A DNA stretch of 64,000 nucleotides from Njordibacter sp937773555 (GCF_047730085.1 NZ_CP159830.1:1364001-1428000); one strand, 5' to 3'. Numbered from the stretch's first letter, positions 35,031 to 45,214 are shown. The notes: generated by a model not told the origin, from the letters alone. Program-made: numbers and translations.

Positions 35031-35369
35031 CTGGCTATTTAATGTTTCTGTTAAAGAAGACTTTTCTAGCACAGTGTTTCAAATTATACTTGTGTGAAAT
35101 GCTAAAGTTGAAAGTTGTGGCTGAAGTCGCTTTTGCAACTCTTGCCGTTTAAAAGCTATAGCAGACAATAAAAATAAGGTTAATTGTGGCCTGTTTTTGG
35201 TGTAAATGACGTTAATCATTGTCACCGGTGTAAATAGTAATGCAAGTCACTGTTGACTTGTCAGTGAACACATAGCGTTGAGCCAGATGTGAGTTAACTT
35301 CTTGCTCCTATTAATGGCATGATCAGTCTCTACTGGTGGTGTCTTTTAAATCTATTAATTGGTAAAAAT
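35031..35369. other. 339-base intergenic region between ubiF and the M16 protease gene
   Basis: No ORF or RNA gene is convincing here. The visible structure is a perfect 7-base inverted repeat CAAGTCA/TGACTTG with a 4-base spacer at 35243-35260. It interleaves with TCACTG/CAGTGA (35247-35252 and 35262-35267). A repeated GGTGTAAAT occurs at about 35198 and 35227. These could be operator or 5'-leader structures of the downstream gene, but no well-spaced promoter was found. Confidence 0.4.
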
Positions 35370-38309
35370 ATGTCCGCAGCACCACAGTCCCACTCTGCAT
35401 TTCGCTTTTTGCGCCAACAAACGATAGATTCGTTAAATATAAATATTCAACAGTACGAGCACGTTAAAACCGGTGCGTTGCATATTCATTTAGCCAGTGA
35501 ACAAACAGAGAATGTATTTTTAGTGGCGCTAAAAACAATGCCTCAGGATTCATCAGGGGTGGCTCATGTGCTGGAGCATACGGCCTTGTGCGGAAGTGAG
35601 AAGTTTCCAGTAAGGGACCCTTTTTTCATGATGATAAGACGTTCTTTAAACACCTTTATGAATGCTTTTACTAGCAGTGATTGGACTGCTTATCCATTTG
35701 CCAGCCAAAATAAAAAGGACTTTAATAATCTGTTAGAGGTTTATTTGGATGCGGTGTTTTTCGCTCGCCTTGATGCCTTAGACTTTGCTCAAGAAGGTCA
35801 TCGTGTAGAGTTCATTGATGACCACGAAGGTCAGCAAAGCCTTATTTTTAAAGGCGTTGTTTTTAATGAAATGAAAGGCGCTATGAGCTCTCCAGTTAGT
35901 CAGCTGTGGCAAACTTTAACCAAGTACCTATTCCCTAGTACAACCTATCATTTTAATAGTGGTGGTGAACCATCAGACATTCCTGACCTAACCCACGAAC
36001 AGCTGTTAGCCTTTTACAAACGTCACTACCACCCCTCTAATGCTATCTTTATGACCAGCGGTGATATTTCTGCAGCGACACATCAAGCCTCTTTTGAGAC
36101 TCATGCACTGCACCGTTTCTCAGCACAGAAAATTGACCTATCTGTTGCGGATGAAAAGCGATACTTTAGTCCCTTAAAAGTACAGGAAAGTTACCCAGCT
36201 GCAGCAAATGATAAGCAGGCTAAAACCCATTTAGTGCTAGGTTGGTTGCTGGGCCATAGCACAGATCTAAAACAACAGTTGAGAGCTAACTTGCTGTCTC
36301 GTGTATTACTAGATAATAGTGCGTCACCGCTACGTAAGGAGCTAGAGACATGTGGTTTAGGTACTGGACCCTCGCAACTTTGCGGCTTAGAAGATTCTAA
36401 TAAAGAAATGACTTTTGTTTGTGGTCTAGAAGGGGCGGAAATTACAGACTCGCAAGCCTTTGAAACCTTGGTATTGAACTGTCTCGAAAAAGTAGCAAGT
36501 GAGGGCGTACCACAAAGCGAAATCGAAGCTGCTTTGCATCAGCTTGAGCTGGGTCAACGTGAAATAGGTGGTGATGGGTATCCATTTGGTATGCAGCTAA
36601 TACTGAGTGCTCTACCCGCAGCAATCCATGGCGGTGATGCTTTAGCCGCGCTAAATTTAGACCCAGTATTGTCAGAGCTTGCTGAGGACATTAAAAACCG
36701 AGACTTTATCCCAAGCCTAATTCAAGACCTATTGATAAACAATAGTCATCAAGTAAGGTTGACGCTAGTGCCAGATGAGAAGATGTCAAACCGCAGAGAC
36801 ACTGCAGAAAAGCAGCGCCTTAGTGGCATGCTTAGCGCCATGAATGATGAGCAACGTCAGATTGTTATTGATGAAACAGCAGCACTATTGGATCGTCAGT
36901 CACAAGAAGACGATCCTGGTGTTTTGCCAGAGGTAACTAGAGCAGACATTCCAGTCTCCCAGTTCATTGCTAGCCCAACAGTGTCTAATAAAGATTTAGG
37001 CTGGGAGTTTTATGGGGCAGGCACAAATGGGTTGGTGTACCATCAGTTAGTGATTGATTGGCCAAAAATTGATGCCCAAAACTTACCTTACCTTAATTTG
37101 CTTGCCCAGCTGATGACTGAATTGGGCATTGGTGACCAAGACTACTTAGCTGTTCAGGCTCAGCAAGCCGCCGTTTGCGGCAGCCTTTCTGCCTATTTAT
37201 CTTTCCGGGGTCAAGCCACTGATGCTGACCACTTGAATGCCTACTTTGTAATAAGTACTAAAGGGCTGGTAAGCCAGCAAGAAGCCATTGTAGATTTACT
37301 AAAACAAACTTTATTGTCTGTACGTTTTGATGAGAAAAAACGTATCAAGGAATTGGTTGGCCAGTTACGATCACGTCGCCAACAAAGTGTCGGGCAATCA
37401 GGCCACAGTTTTGCTTTAGGTGCGGCTAGCCGAAATATGAGCGCGGGTGCAAACCTTCAATACAGTATGAGTGGCTTAAAATCTGTGGTTTGGCTACAGC
37501 AGCTCGATGATAGCTTGGAGGATGAGCAACATCTAACAGATCTATGCAGCACACTTGCAAAACTCCAGCAACAGTTGTGCGAACAGCCACTCCAGTTGGC
37601 TAGTGTAGGGGAAGTTCAACAAGAGTCTAATATAGAGGCCACTTTTACCGGTGCATTTACGGCGCATGTCGGTGCGTTACAAGGGCGTTTTCAATGGCCA
37701 TTTGATAAAGCCCATAGCAAAAATGATTATCGACCAGTGCATCAGTTATGGACGACTAACACCCAAGTTAATTATTGTGCCAGATCTTTTCCAACTGTAT
37801 CAAGCGCCCATCCAGATGCAGCTTCGTTGGTTGTTCTTGGTGAGGTTTTACGCAATGGTTACTTACATCGCGCGGTGCGTGAACAGGGTGGCGCTTATGG
37901 TGGTGGAGCAGGGCAAGATAATAATAACGCTTGTTTCCGTTTTTACTCTTACCGCGACCCTCGTAGTGAAGAAACCTTCGCAGATTTTGGCGCATCGGTA
38001 GATTGGGTATTGTCTGATCAACTACTAAATCAACACCTCGAAGAAGCAGTGTTGGGCGTTATTGGCAGCCTTGATAAGCCAGGATCGCCAGCAGGAGAAG
38101 CCTTACAGGCATATCAGAATCAGCTTCATGGCCGCACTTCAGATGTTCGCCAGGCCTTTAGGGTTGCTATTTTAGCGGTCAGTCTTGATTCTTTACAAAG
38201 TGTGGCTAAGCGTTATTTGCACAATAGTCAGCCTTCGGAGGCCGTCGTAGCGCCAGCAGAATTAAGTGGTCATGCGTATTTTAAAGATTTTGAGGTTTAC
38301 AGTGTTTAA
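35370..38309 (+). CDS. M16C-family (PreP-like) zinc metallopeptidase
   Basis: This 979-residue insulinase-fold protease is of the presequence-protease type. The inverted zinc motif HVLEH (H66, E69, H70) lies in SSGVAHVLEHTALCGSEKFPV, and the distal glutamate region is FKGVVFNEMKGAMSSP. The C-terminal half carries the inactive-like M16 repeats, including VREQGGAYGGGAGQ. I prefer the ATG at 35370 (MSAAPQSH) over one at 35319, whose extension is hydrophobic and unlike the family. No signal peptide is seen, so it probably degrades peptides in the cytosol. Confidence 0.88.
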   Translation: MSAAPQSHSAFRFLRQQTIDSLNINIQQYEHVKTGALHIHLASEQTENVFLVALKTMPQDSSGVAHVLEHTALCGSEKFPVRDPFFMMIRRSLNTFMNAFTSSDWTAYPFASQNKKDFNNLLEVYLDAVFFARLDALDFAQEGHRVEFIDDHEGQQSLIFKGVVFNEMKGAMSSPVSQLWQTLTKYLFPSTTYHFNSGGEPSDIPDLTHEQLLAFYKRHYHPSNAIFMTSGDISAATHQASFETHALHRFSAQKIDLSVADEKRYFSPLKVQESYPAAANDKQAKTHLVLGWLLGHSTDLKQQLRANLLSRVLLDNSASPLRKELETCGLGTGPSQLCGLEDSNKEMTFVCGLEGAEITDSQAFETLVLNCLEKVASEGVPQSEIEAALHQLELGQREIGGDGYPFGMQLILSALPAAIHGGDALAALNLDPVLSELAEDIKNRDFIPSLIQDLLINNSHQVRLTLVPDEKMSNRRDTAEKQRLSGMLSAMNDEQRQIVIDETAALLDRQSQEDDPGVLPEVTRADIPVSQFIASPTVSNKDLGWEFYGAGTNGLVYHQLVIDWPKIDAQNLPYLNLLAQLMTELGIGDQDYLAVQAQQAAVCGSLSAYLSFRGQATDADHLNAYFVISTKGLVSQQEAIVDLLKQTLLSVRFDEKKRIKELVGQLRSRRQQSVGQSGHSFALGAASRNMSAGANLQYSMSGLKSVVWLQQLDDSLEDEQHLTDLCSTLAKLQQQLCEQPLQLASVGEVQQESNIEATFTGAFTAHVGALQGRFQWPFDKAHSKNDYRPVHQLWTTNTQVNYCARSFPTVSSAHPDAASLVVLGEVLRNGYLHRAVREQGGAYGGGAGQDNNNACFRFYSYRDPRSEETFADFGASVDWVLSDQLLNQHLEEAVLGVIGSLDKPGSPAGEALQAYQNQLHGRTSDVRQAFRVAILAVSLDSLQSVAKRYLHNSQPSEAVVAPAELSGHAYFKDFEVYSV

Positions 38310-38355
38310 GTCACTTTAACAGCCTTGAAATCCTAACCATCTAGTCAGGTTTTTG

Positions 38356-38383
38356 TTGACGAAATATATTTTGCGGTTACAAT
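38356..38383 (+). promoter_or_regulatory. Sigma-70 promoter of the BMP-type importer operon
   Basis: TTGACG (38356-38361) and TACAAT (38378-38383) are separated by 16 bases. Predicted transcription begins near 38390, about 27 bases before the ATG at 38417. No PurR-like palindrome overlaps it. Confidence 0.65.
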
Positions 38384-38416
38384 GCTAGCAGTATTACATC
38401 TGAATTCTGGGATTTC

Positions 38417-39985
38417 ATGCTCAATAAATCTAATAATAATGCACCAATGACCCTGTTACAGGTCACAAATATTAGTAAAAAGTTTGGTGACTTTTATGCT
38501 AATGACAACCTTAATCTATCGATAGAAACGGGTAAAGTACACGCCCTATTAGGCGAAAATGGGGCAGGCAAGTCTACCCTAGTTAAAATGATGTATGGTG
38601 CTTTGCAACCGACGTCTGGCAGTATTTTTTGGCAAGGCCAAGAGACCTTGATAGCCAGCCCAGCGCATGCAAGGGAGCTGGGCATTGGTATGGTATTCCA
38701 ACATTTTTCATTGTTCGAAGCCCTTACTGTGGCTGAAAATATTAGCCTTGCTTTGCCAGTGCAGCTGCGCCAAGGTGACTTAAGCCAGCGAATTGCTGAC
38801 CTTTCATTAGATTATGGCTTACCCCTTAACCCCGCTGCATTGGTTGCAGACTTATCTGTTGGAGAAAGGCAGCGCATAGAGATTGTTCGTTGCCTGTTGC
38901 AACAGCCTAAACTTCTTATTATGGACGAACCGACTGCGGTTCTTACCCCTCAAGAGGCCCAAGCTTTATTTTCAACCTTACGCCGTTTGGTAGAAGAGGG
39001 CTGTGCCGTACTCTACATTTCTCATCGTCTAGAAGAAGTAAAACAAATATGCCATGACGCGACTATTTTACGCCACGGTAAACTTGTTGCAGAAGTTGAT
39101 CCCAAGGTAGAGACTGCTGCTACCCTAGCGCAGCTAATGGTGGGTAGTAGTGTGCATCAGGTGAGTCGTGATGCTAATGGTGAAATAGGTGAGGTTTTGT
39201 TATCTCTTTCTCACCTTTATCAAACTTCGTCTGCTCCTTTTGGTGTTGATCTTGTAGATGTAAATTTGCAAGTTAAAAGTGGGGAGATACTAGCTATTGC
39301 AGGGGTTGCAGGTAATGGCCAAGGTGAGCTTTTTAGTGTAATTTCTGGGGAAGAGCGTAACCCGCAGCAACACTTTATTTCACTATTAGGGCAGGTTAGT
39401 GACGGCCTTAATATTAATCAACGGCGGCTTTTAGGGGCGGCCTTTGTTCCTGAAGAGCGCATGGGACATGGCGCAGTAGAACATTTAAGTTTAACTAATA
39501 ATATCCTCCTGTCTCGCCATGCGTGTAATGATGAAGGGTCCTCGTTAGATCGAGGATGGTTTGGAATAGATCGGCGTCAGCTAGCCCAGTTGAATAAGGC
39601 TATTAGCATCAACTACGACGTGCGCAAGTCTAGGGAAGATGACGTGGCAGGTTCTTTGTCTGGTGGCAATCTGCAAAAGTTTGTTGTGGGCAGAGAACTT
39701 AATCGCAAACCTAAAGTTTTGGTTATTAACCAACCGACATGGGGCGTTGATGCTGGGGCAGCAGCGTTAATCCGCCAAGCAGTTATTGACCTATCACGAC
39801 AAGGCAGCGCTATTTTAATTATTAGCCAAGATTTGGATGAAATATTTGAGTTAGCCGATACTATTGCCGTCATATCTAGAGGGCAATTATCGCCGAGCTA
39901 TGCAGCTAGTGAGCTTTCTCGAGAAAAAATAGGTTTAATGATGGCTGGTTCCCATGAACAAACTGCGCAAGCATTTGGAGCTTAA
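38417..39985 (+). CDS. ABC importer ATP-binding protein (BMP/nucleoside type, two nucleotide-binding domains)
   Basis: This 522-residue protein carries two fused ABC domains, as in sugar and nucleoside importers. The first has Walker A GENGAGKST, signature LSVGERQRIEIV and Walker B LLIMDEPTAVLTP. The second has a degenerate Walker A (VAGNGQGE) and the signature LSGGNLQKFVVGREL. The gene set with two permeases and a BMP-family binding protein matches nucleoside importers such as NupABC. It overlaps the first permease gene by 32 bases. Substrate (purine or pyrimidine nucleosides) is inferred from family. Confidence 0.93.
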   Translation: MLNKSNNNAPMTLLQVTNISKKFGDFYANDNLNLSIETGKVHALLGENGAGKSTLVKMMYGALQPTSGSIFWQGQETLIASPAHARELGIGMVFQHFSLFEALTVAENISLALPVQLRQGDLSQRIADLSLDYGLPLNPAALVADLSVGERQRIEIVRCLLQQPKLLIMDEPTAVLTPQEAQALFSTLRRLVEEGCAVLYISHRLEEVKQICHDATILRHGKLVAEVDPKVETAATLAQLMVGSSVHQVSRDANGEIGEVLLSLSHLYQTSSAPFGVDLVDVNLQVKSGEILAIAGVAGNGQGELFSVISGEERNPQQHFISLLGQVSDGLNINQRRLLGAAFVPEERMGHGAVEHLSLTNNILLSRHACNDEGSSLDRGWFGIDRRQLAQLNKAISINYDVRKSREDDVAGSLSGGNLQKFVVGRELNRKPKVLVINQPTWGVDAGAAALIRQAVIDLSRQGSAILIISQDLDEIFELADTIAVISRGQLSPSYAASELSREKIGLMMAGSHEQTAQAFGA

Positions 39986-41078
39986 TGTGCAATTAATTTT
40001 AGAAAAACGCCCTCAGTCTTCAGGCTTAATGAATTTATTTTCTCCCTTACTAGCCATAGTGCTTACCGTAGTAGTTGGAGGGCTGATTTTTGCAGCGATG
40101 GGTAAACCCCCCCTTACTGCACTATATTTATATTTTATAGATCCTTTGACCAGTTGGTGGTCTGTTGAGGAGGTATTAGTTAAAGCTGGTCCATTAGTGC
40201 TCATCGGTGTTGGTTTAGCGGTGTGTTTTAAAGCTAACGTTTGGAATATAGGTGCTGAAGGTCAACTGACAGTTGGGGCCCTTATGGGCGCTATTATTCC
40301 CATATTATGGGGAGAGTGGCAATCGCCTTTAGCTCTGTTAGCCATGCTATGTTTAGGCGCATTAGGTGGTGCACTATTTGCATTGATCCCCGCTTGGCTA
40401 AAAACTCATTTTGGGGTTAATGAGATTCTTACCAGTTTGATGCTAGTTTATATTGCTCAGTTACTTTTGGACTGGTTCGTACGAGGCCCCTGGAAAGATC
40501 CCAATGGTTATAACTTTCCAAAGTCCGTATCGTTTGAAGGCTGGCATCTACTGCCCATGTGGGGTGATGGGCGAATGCATCTTGGCTTAATAGTGTCGTT
40601 GGTCGCTGCGTTAGTCCTGTTTTGGATAATGCGCCACACGTTAAAGGGTTTTGAGATTAATGTTGTGGGGAGTGCACCCAGAGCAGGTACTTTTGCAGGG
40701 TTTTCACAAACTAAAATGGTGTGGTTCTGTTTTGCTCTGTCTGGAGGCCTTGCAGGGCTTGCTGGGTTAATCGAAGTGGCGGGGCCAATAGGACAGTTAC
40801 AGCCTCAAATATCACCTAACTATGGTTTTACAGCGATTATTGTCGCATTTTTGGGACGTTTAAACCCTCTGGGAGTCATCTTTGCCGGCATCTTGTTAGC
40901 CATTAGTTACATTGGCGGTGAAGGTATACAAATTGAATTAGGGATTTCCAGTAAAATTACTCAGATGTTTCAGGGCATGTTGTTATTCTTTATTTTGATG
41001 TGCGATACACTAATTTTATATCAGCTTAAATGGATAAGTACTAAACCTAATCAACCTACTTCAGGTCATGCGTCATGA
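39954..41078 (+). CDS. ABC importer permease (BMP/nucleoside type), first subunit
   Basis: This 374-residue inner-membrane permease of the BPD_transp_2 family has about nine to ten hydrophobic segments. The family motif VCFKANVWNIGAEGQLTVGA lies in the first third, and PIGQLQPQISPNYGFTAIIVAFLGRLNPLG near the end. The ATG at 39954 lies inside the ATPase gene (32-base overlap). A later start cannot be excluded because the first residues (NKLRKHLELNVQLIL) precede the first membrane helix. It overlaps the second permease gene by 4 bases. Confidence 0.92.
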   Translation: MNKLRKHLELNVQLILEKRPQSSGLMNLFSPLLAIVLTVVVGGLIFAAMGKPPLTALYLYFIDPLTSWWSVEEVLVKAGPLVLIGVGLAVCFKANVWNIGAEGQLTVGALMGAIIPILWGEWQSPLALLAMLCLGALGGALFALIPAWLKTHFGVNEILTSLMLVYIAQLLLDWFVRGPWKDPNGYNFPKSVSFEGWHLLPMWGDGRMHLGLIVSLVAALVLFWIMRHTLKGFEINVVGSAPRAGTFAGFSQTKMVWFCFALSGGLAGLAGLIEVAGPIGQLQPQISPNYGFTAIIVAFLGRLNPLGVIFAGILLAISYIGGEGIQIELGISSKITQMFQGMLLFFILMCDTLILYQLKWISTKPNQPTSGHAS

Positions 41079-41995
41079 GCCCATACGAAGCAATACTTTT
41101 AACCATTATCACAGCGTCTACTCCCTTGTTATTAGCCGCAATCGGTGAGTTGGTAGTGGAACGCTCAGGGGTGCTCAATCTCGGTATAGAGGGCATGATG
41201 GTAATGGGCGCTGTCTGTGGTTTTGCTGCCGCTCATGTTACTGGTTCTGCCTGGTTAGGGGTTATTGCTGCTACCTTTGCAGGTATTGCCACGTCTTTAT
41301 TATTTGGCCTACTGACGCAAACCTTAATGACTAACCAAGTTGCAACGGGCTTAGCAATTACACTATTAGGGCTCGGGCTTTCGGGTTTAATTGGTAGTGG
41401 ATTTGTTGGTTTACCAGGGGTTAAGTTAGCTAACGTGTCCATACCATGGCTATCAGACCTGCCTTATGTGGGTCGATTAATCTTTGGACAAGATCCGCTA
41501 GTTTATGTTTCCATTGCGTTAACTGCAGGTGTGGCTTATACGTTAAATCACACCCGAATGGGGTTGATTATCCGTGCTGTTGGGCAAAATCATGCTTCTG
41601 CTCACAATTTAGGCTACCGTGTAGTTGCAGTGCGTTATGCTTGTATTGCTTTTGGTGGTGCCACATCTGGTCTTGCTGGGGCCTATTTATCTTTGGTTTA
41701 CACACCTCAGTGGATAGAAAATATGACTGCAGGCAGGGGGTGGATTGCTCTGGCATTAGTGGTATTCTCTACTTGGTTACCAGGTCGGTTAGCCGCTGGA
41801 GCCTATTTATTTGGCGGTGTATGGATTTTGGGACTGTATGCTCAAGGTATGGGTGTTGGTATACCATCACAACTGCTATCTTCACTGCCATACGTTGCAA
41901 CTATTCTAGCTTTGGTTATTATTTCTACTAATCGACGCTTATCTTTGATCAATACCCCTGCCTCTTTAGGGCAAGGTTTTGTACCCGATCGTTAA
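41075..41995 (+). CDS. ABC importer permease (BMP/nucleoside type), second subunit
   Basis: This 306-residue permease partners with the preceding one. The BPD_transp_2 signature VVERSGVLNLGIEGMMVMGAV appears at residues 27-47, and ENMTAGRGWIALALVVFSTWLP near residue 220. About eight to nine hydrophobic helices are predicted. Its ATGA overlap with the first permease gene shows translational coupling. The binding-protein gene follows after 70 bases. Confidence 0.93.
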   Translation: MSPYEAILLTIITASTPLLLAAIGELVVERSGVLNLGIEGMMVMGAVCGFAAAHVTGSAWLGVIAATFAGIATSLLFGLLTQTLMTNQVATGLAITLLGLGLSGLIGSGFVGLPGVKLANVSIPWLSDLPYVGRLIFGQDPLVYVSIALTAGVAYTLNHTRMGLIIRAVGQNHASAHNLGYRVVAVRYACIAFGGATSGLAGAYLSLVYTPQWIENMTAGRGWIALALVVFSTWLPGRLAAGAYLFGGVWILGLYAQGMGVGIPSQLLSSLPYVATILALVIISTNRRLSLINTPASLGQGFVPDR

Positions 41996-42065
41996 GCTTA
42001 GCTTAAGGTCACTAATGCTGTAACATTTAAATAACCAGTCATCGTAATAGATGAGGAGAAGTTTT

Positions 42066-43130
42066 ATGAAGAAGTTGCTCACGACTGCAGCCAGCATTGC
42101 GCTGGTCTCAGCACTATCCATTTCTGCTGTTGCAGCAGATAAGCTCAAGGTTGGTTTTATCTACATTGGTCCTCCAGGCGACTTTGGTTGGACTTATCAA
42201 CATGATCAAGGGCGCCAAGCGATTGATGCTCGTTTAGGTGATCATGCAGAAACAGTATTCGTTGAAAATGTACCCGAAGGCCCGGACGCTGAGCGCACAA
42301 TCACTCGCTTGGCTCGTCAAGGTGCTGGCTTAATTTTCACTACGTCGTTTGGCTACATGGACCCAACCTTAAATGTTGCGGCTAAGTTCCCAGATGTTAA
42401 GTTTGAACATGCCACTGGTTACAAACGCACAGATAACGTGTCTACTTATGGCGCACGCTTTTATGAAGGCCGTTATGTCATTGGTCAAATTGCTGCCAAG
42501 ATGTCTAAATCAGGTGTCGCTGGGTACATTGGCTCTTTCCCAATTCCTGAAGTAGTGCGCGGCATTAATGCGTTCTTATTAGGTGCTCAAACCGTTAATC
42601 CGGACTTTAAGCTAAAAGTGGTATGGGCCAACTCTTGGTTTGACCCTGGCCGTGAAGCCGATGCGGCTAAAGTGTTAATTAGCCAAGGTGCAGATATTAT
42701 CACCCAACATACGGACTCTACAGCTGCAGTTCAAGTGGCAGAAGCGCAGGGTGTTTATGCCTTTGGTCAGGCCTCAGATATGGCTGCATTTGCTCCTAAC
42801 GCTTTGCTAACCTCTATTATTGATAACTGGGCGGACTATTATGTTGATCGCACACAAGCCGTATTAGATGGATCATGGGTAAGCACTGATACGTTTGGTG
42901 GAATGGATACGAATATGGTTCAAATGGGCCCATTCGTGAACATGCCAGCTGACGTTAAAGCTATGGCAGAAACCACCACAGCAGCTATTACAGCTGGTGA
43001 ACTTCACCCCTTTGCTGGCCCTGTATATAAGCAGGATGGTTCTTTAGCTGCTGCTGAAGGCGAAGTGGTTGATCTTGGTACTTTGCTAGGCATGGACTGG
43101 TATGTTAAGGGAGTTGATGACCAGCTATAA
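42066..43130 (+). CDS. BMP-family periplasmic substrate-binding protein
   Basis: This is a 354-residue solute receptor for the importer. A Sec signal peptide (MKKLLTTAASIALVSALSISAVA, about 24 residues, probable cut after AVA) precedes the mature protein. It has no lipobox cysteine, so it is predicted to be soluble in the periplasm, unlike the lipid-anchored BMP proteins of Gram-positives. Family features are VGFIYIGPPGDFGWTYQHDQG and ITRLARQGAGLIFTTSFGYMD. I chose the ATG at 42066, which has GAGGAG before it, over the in-frame start at 42051. A terminator follows at 43169. Confidence 0.94.
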   Translation: MKKLLTTAASIALVSALSISAVAADKLKVGFIYIGPPGDFGWTYQHDQGRQAIDARLGDHAETVFVENVPEGPDAERTITRLARQGAGLIFTTSFGYMDPTLNVAAKFPDVKFEHATGYKRTDNVSTYGARFYEGRYVIGQIAAKMSKSGVAGYIGSFPIPEVVRGINAFLLGAQTVNPDFKLKVVWANSWFDPGREADAAKVLISQGADIITQHTDSTAAVQVAEAQGVYAFGQASDMAAFAPNALLTSIIDNWADYYVDRTQAVLDGSWVSTDTFGGMDTNMVQMGPFVNMPADVKAMAETTTAAITAGELHPFAGPVYKQDGSLAAAEGEVVDLGTLLGMDWYVKGVDDQL

Positions 43131-43168
43131 GCTGACCAACGCATAGTCAGAATTGACTAGCGAACACA

Positions 43169-43196
43169 AAAAAACCCGCAAAATGGCGGGTTTTTT
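43169..43196. terminator. Bidirectional terminator between the importer operon and the LysM transglycosylase gene
   Basis: Perfect 11-base arms AAAAAACCCGC and GCGGGTTTTTT enclose a 6-base loop. A/T-runs on both sides let it work for both converging transcripts. It ends 6 bases before the stop of the minus-strand gene. Confidence 0.92.
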
Positions 43197-43201
43197 AATG
43201 C

Positions 43202-45190
43202 CTATTGTTTAAGTTTAGTAACGTTAACAAAGAGGCTGAGTTGCTGACCTGGCTGAAGGTATTTTTTCAGCAATTGGTTCCACTTTTGAATGTCTTTAAC
43301 CGTGACACTAAAGCGATGTGCAATAACTGAGAGGTTGTCTCCAGAACGTACCTTGTAGGTGAGTTTTTTTACTATGTTACGTTGTGCAGCGGGAAGTTTA
43401 TTACTGCTGCTTCGTGGCCATATATTGAGTTTGTCACCAATTTGCAACACAGATTTAGTACTAAGTTTATTCCAACTTGCAATTTGTTTAATGCTCACTT
43501 TATATTTTTTCGCAATCTTCCAAAGGCTGTCGCCACTTTTAACCTTATATTCAACTCGTTTGCTGGCTTGAGTTTGGTTAATTTGCTTTTGCCTGGCAAT
43601 AACACGTTGCGCAGCACTTAAGGTATATGCTGCCGCATCCTTGCTTGCTATAGGTATCATGAGCGTTTTACCCGCACGAATCATTGTGCCATCAACGTTA
43701 TTAATAGTTCGCAATAATTCAACACTAACGTGATATCGGTTGGCAAGCCTCAGCAAGCTATCACCAGGCACTATGGTATATCTTTCCCAAGATACCCTTT
43801 TACTTGAAGGCAGTTTTGCAAGGTTGGAGTTAAAGGTGTTTAAGTGAGCAATAGGAATGAGCAGGTGGTGGGGGCCCTGTGGATCTGTTGCCCATTGGTT
43901 AAAGGCAGGGTTTAACCGATACATTTCATCCGTAGTAATCTTAGCCATCTCTGCCGCTTGAGCTAAGTCAATTTGAGACCCAACATCTATGGATTTAAAA
44001 TAGGCTTTATTAGCGATACTGTTCAGAGTATCTGTGCCAGCTTGTTCGGAAATAACCTGCGCTACGGCTAATAGTTTAGGCACATAATTCATGGTTTCTT
44101 TAGGCAGATCTAATGACCAAAAATCAGTAGGTTTCCCCAATTTTTTATTACGTTTAATGGCTTTCAGTACAGTTCCCTGGCCACCATTGTAGGAAGCAAT
44201 AGCGAGTAACCAGTCACCATCAAACATTTTGTGTAATTGTAACAAGTACTTATGAGCTGCTTTGGTAGATGCCACAATATCTCTGCGGCCGTCGTACCAC
44301 CAGTTTTGTTTTAGACCAAAACTGCGTCCGGTAGATGGAATGAATTGCCACGCGCCAGAAGCGCGCCCTGAAGAATAAGCAAAGGGGTCAAAGCCACTCT
44401 CAATAATAGGAAGTAGGGCAATCTCAGCAGGTAGCGACTGGTCTAAGGCGCTATGCAACATAAAATGGTAGTAGCGGCTGGCCCTGGTGGTTACTCGGTG
44501 CATATACGCTTTGTGTGAATTGTACCAATTATAATGCTGGTCAATGCGGGCGTTGACAACCTTGCTTAAACCATAATTAGCTACAGTTATTTGCCAAAGA
44601 TCTAGATCTGGAATTATGTCTGGAACTATTTCTATCGTTTTTTCTGAAATCATTGTTGCCGACACATCTATTGGTGTGACAGGGTTATTATTTTTGTGGG
44701 GCTCTGAAAGAAAATGTGCAGCTTCAGAAGTGCTGGCATCAGAATCAATTTCAGACCAACCCAATAAGTTATTATTAACTATTTTTTCGGCAATGGCTTG
44801 GGCTGTTGGATAAGCCTGTTCTTCAGCGTTGTAACTAATTACATTCGATGGCTGTAATGATTTGGCTATATTGATGACACTTTCTATGGGAGGGGCCAAG
44901 GCTTCAAAAGTGGCATTAGCCAAAGGAGTATCAGTGATCTTAGCTTTGGCAACTGCATCAGCGTCAGGCGCCGCAACAACATCAGAAATTTCTACAACAT
45001 CAAAGGCATTGGCACTGACTGTCACATCATCAATGTTGGCAACTTTAGCAGTATCTGAGTTAGATAGATTAGGTTGTAAAATAGGTGTTTGGCAGGCGCT
45101 AAGAGATACCGCTGCAGCCACATAAAATATGGGTTTAAGCTGGCGCTTAAAGGAATGGTGTAAAGAAATTCTTGTCAAGGCAGTGTTCAC
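43202..45190 (-). CDS. mltD: MltD-like membrane-bound lytic transglycosylase with three LysM domains
   Basis: This is a 662-residue lipoprotein that cleaves peptidoglycan between MurNAc and GlcNAc. The signal peptide ends in a lipobox LSAC (C33). A low-complexity acidic linker of roughly 150 residues follows and is longer than in E. coli MltD. The SLT domain has catalytic E264 in LLPIIESGFDPFAYSSG and ASGAWQFIPSTGR. Three C-terminal LysM repeats begin YTIVPGDSL, YKVKSGDSL and YKVRSGDNL. The start is a GTG at 45190. Position next to gloB matches E. coli. Confidence 0.93.
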   Translation of the reverse strand: MNTALTRISLHHSFKRQLKPIFYVAAAVSLSACQTPILQPNLSNSDTAKVANIDDVTVSANAFDVVEISDVVAAPDADAVAKAKITDTPLANATFEALAPPIESVINIAKSLQPSNVISYNAEEQAYPTAQAIAEKIVNNNLLGWSEIDSDASTSEAAHFLSEPHKNNNPVTPIDVSATMISEKTIEIVPDIIPDLDLWQITVANYGLSKVVNARIDQHYNWYNSHKAYMHRVTTRASRYYHFMLHSALDQSLPAEIALLPIIESGFDPFAYSSGRASGAWQFIPSTGRSFGLKQNWWYDGRRDIVASTKAAHKYLLQLHKMFDGDWLLAIASYNGGQGTVLKAIKRNKKLGKPTDFWSLDLPKETMNYVPKLLAVAQVISEQAGTDTLNSIANKAYFKSIDVGSQIDLAQAAEMAKITTDEMYRLNPAFNQWATDPQGPHHLLIPIAHLNTFNSNLAKLPSSKRVSWERYTIVPGDSLLRLANRYHVSVELLRTINNVDGTMIRAGKTLMIPIASKDAAAYTLSAAQRVIARQKQINQTQASKRVEYKVKSGDSLWKIAKKYKVSIKQIASWNKLSTKSVLQIGDKLNIWPRSSSNKLPAAQRNIVKKLTYKVRSGDNLSVIAHRFSVTVKDIQKWNQLLKKYLQPGQQLSLFVNVTKLKQ

Positions 45191-45214
45191 AATTAAAATA
45201 TCAAAAGGCTGTTG

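Noticed and set aside
41446..41931. 161-codon frame inside the second importer permease gene
   Set aside because: It is a +1/+2 frame shadow of a clear permease, rich in Cys and Trp, with no domain.
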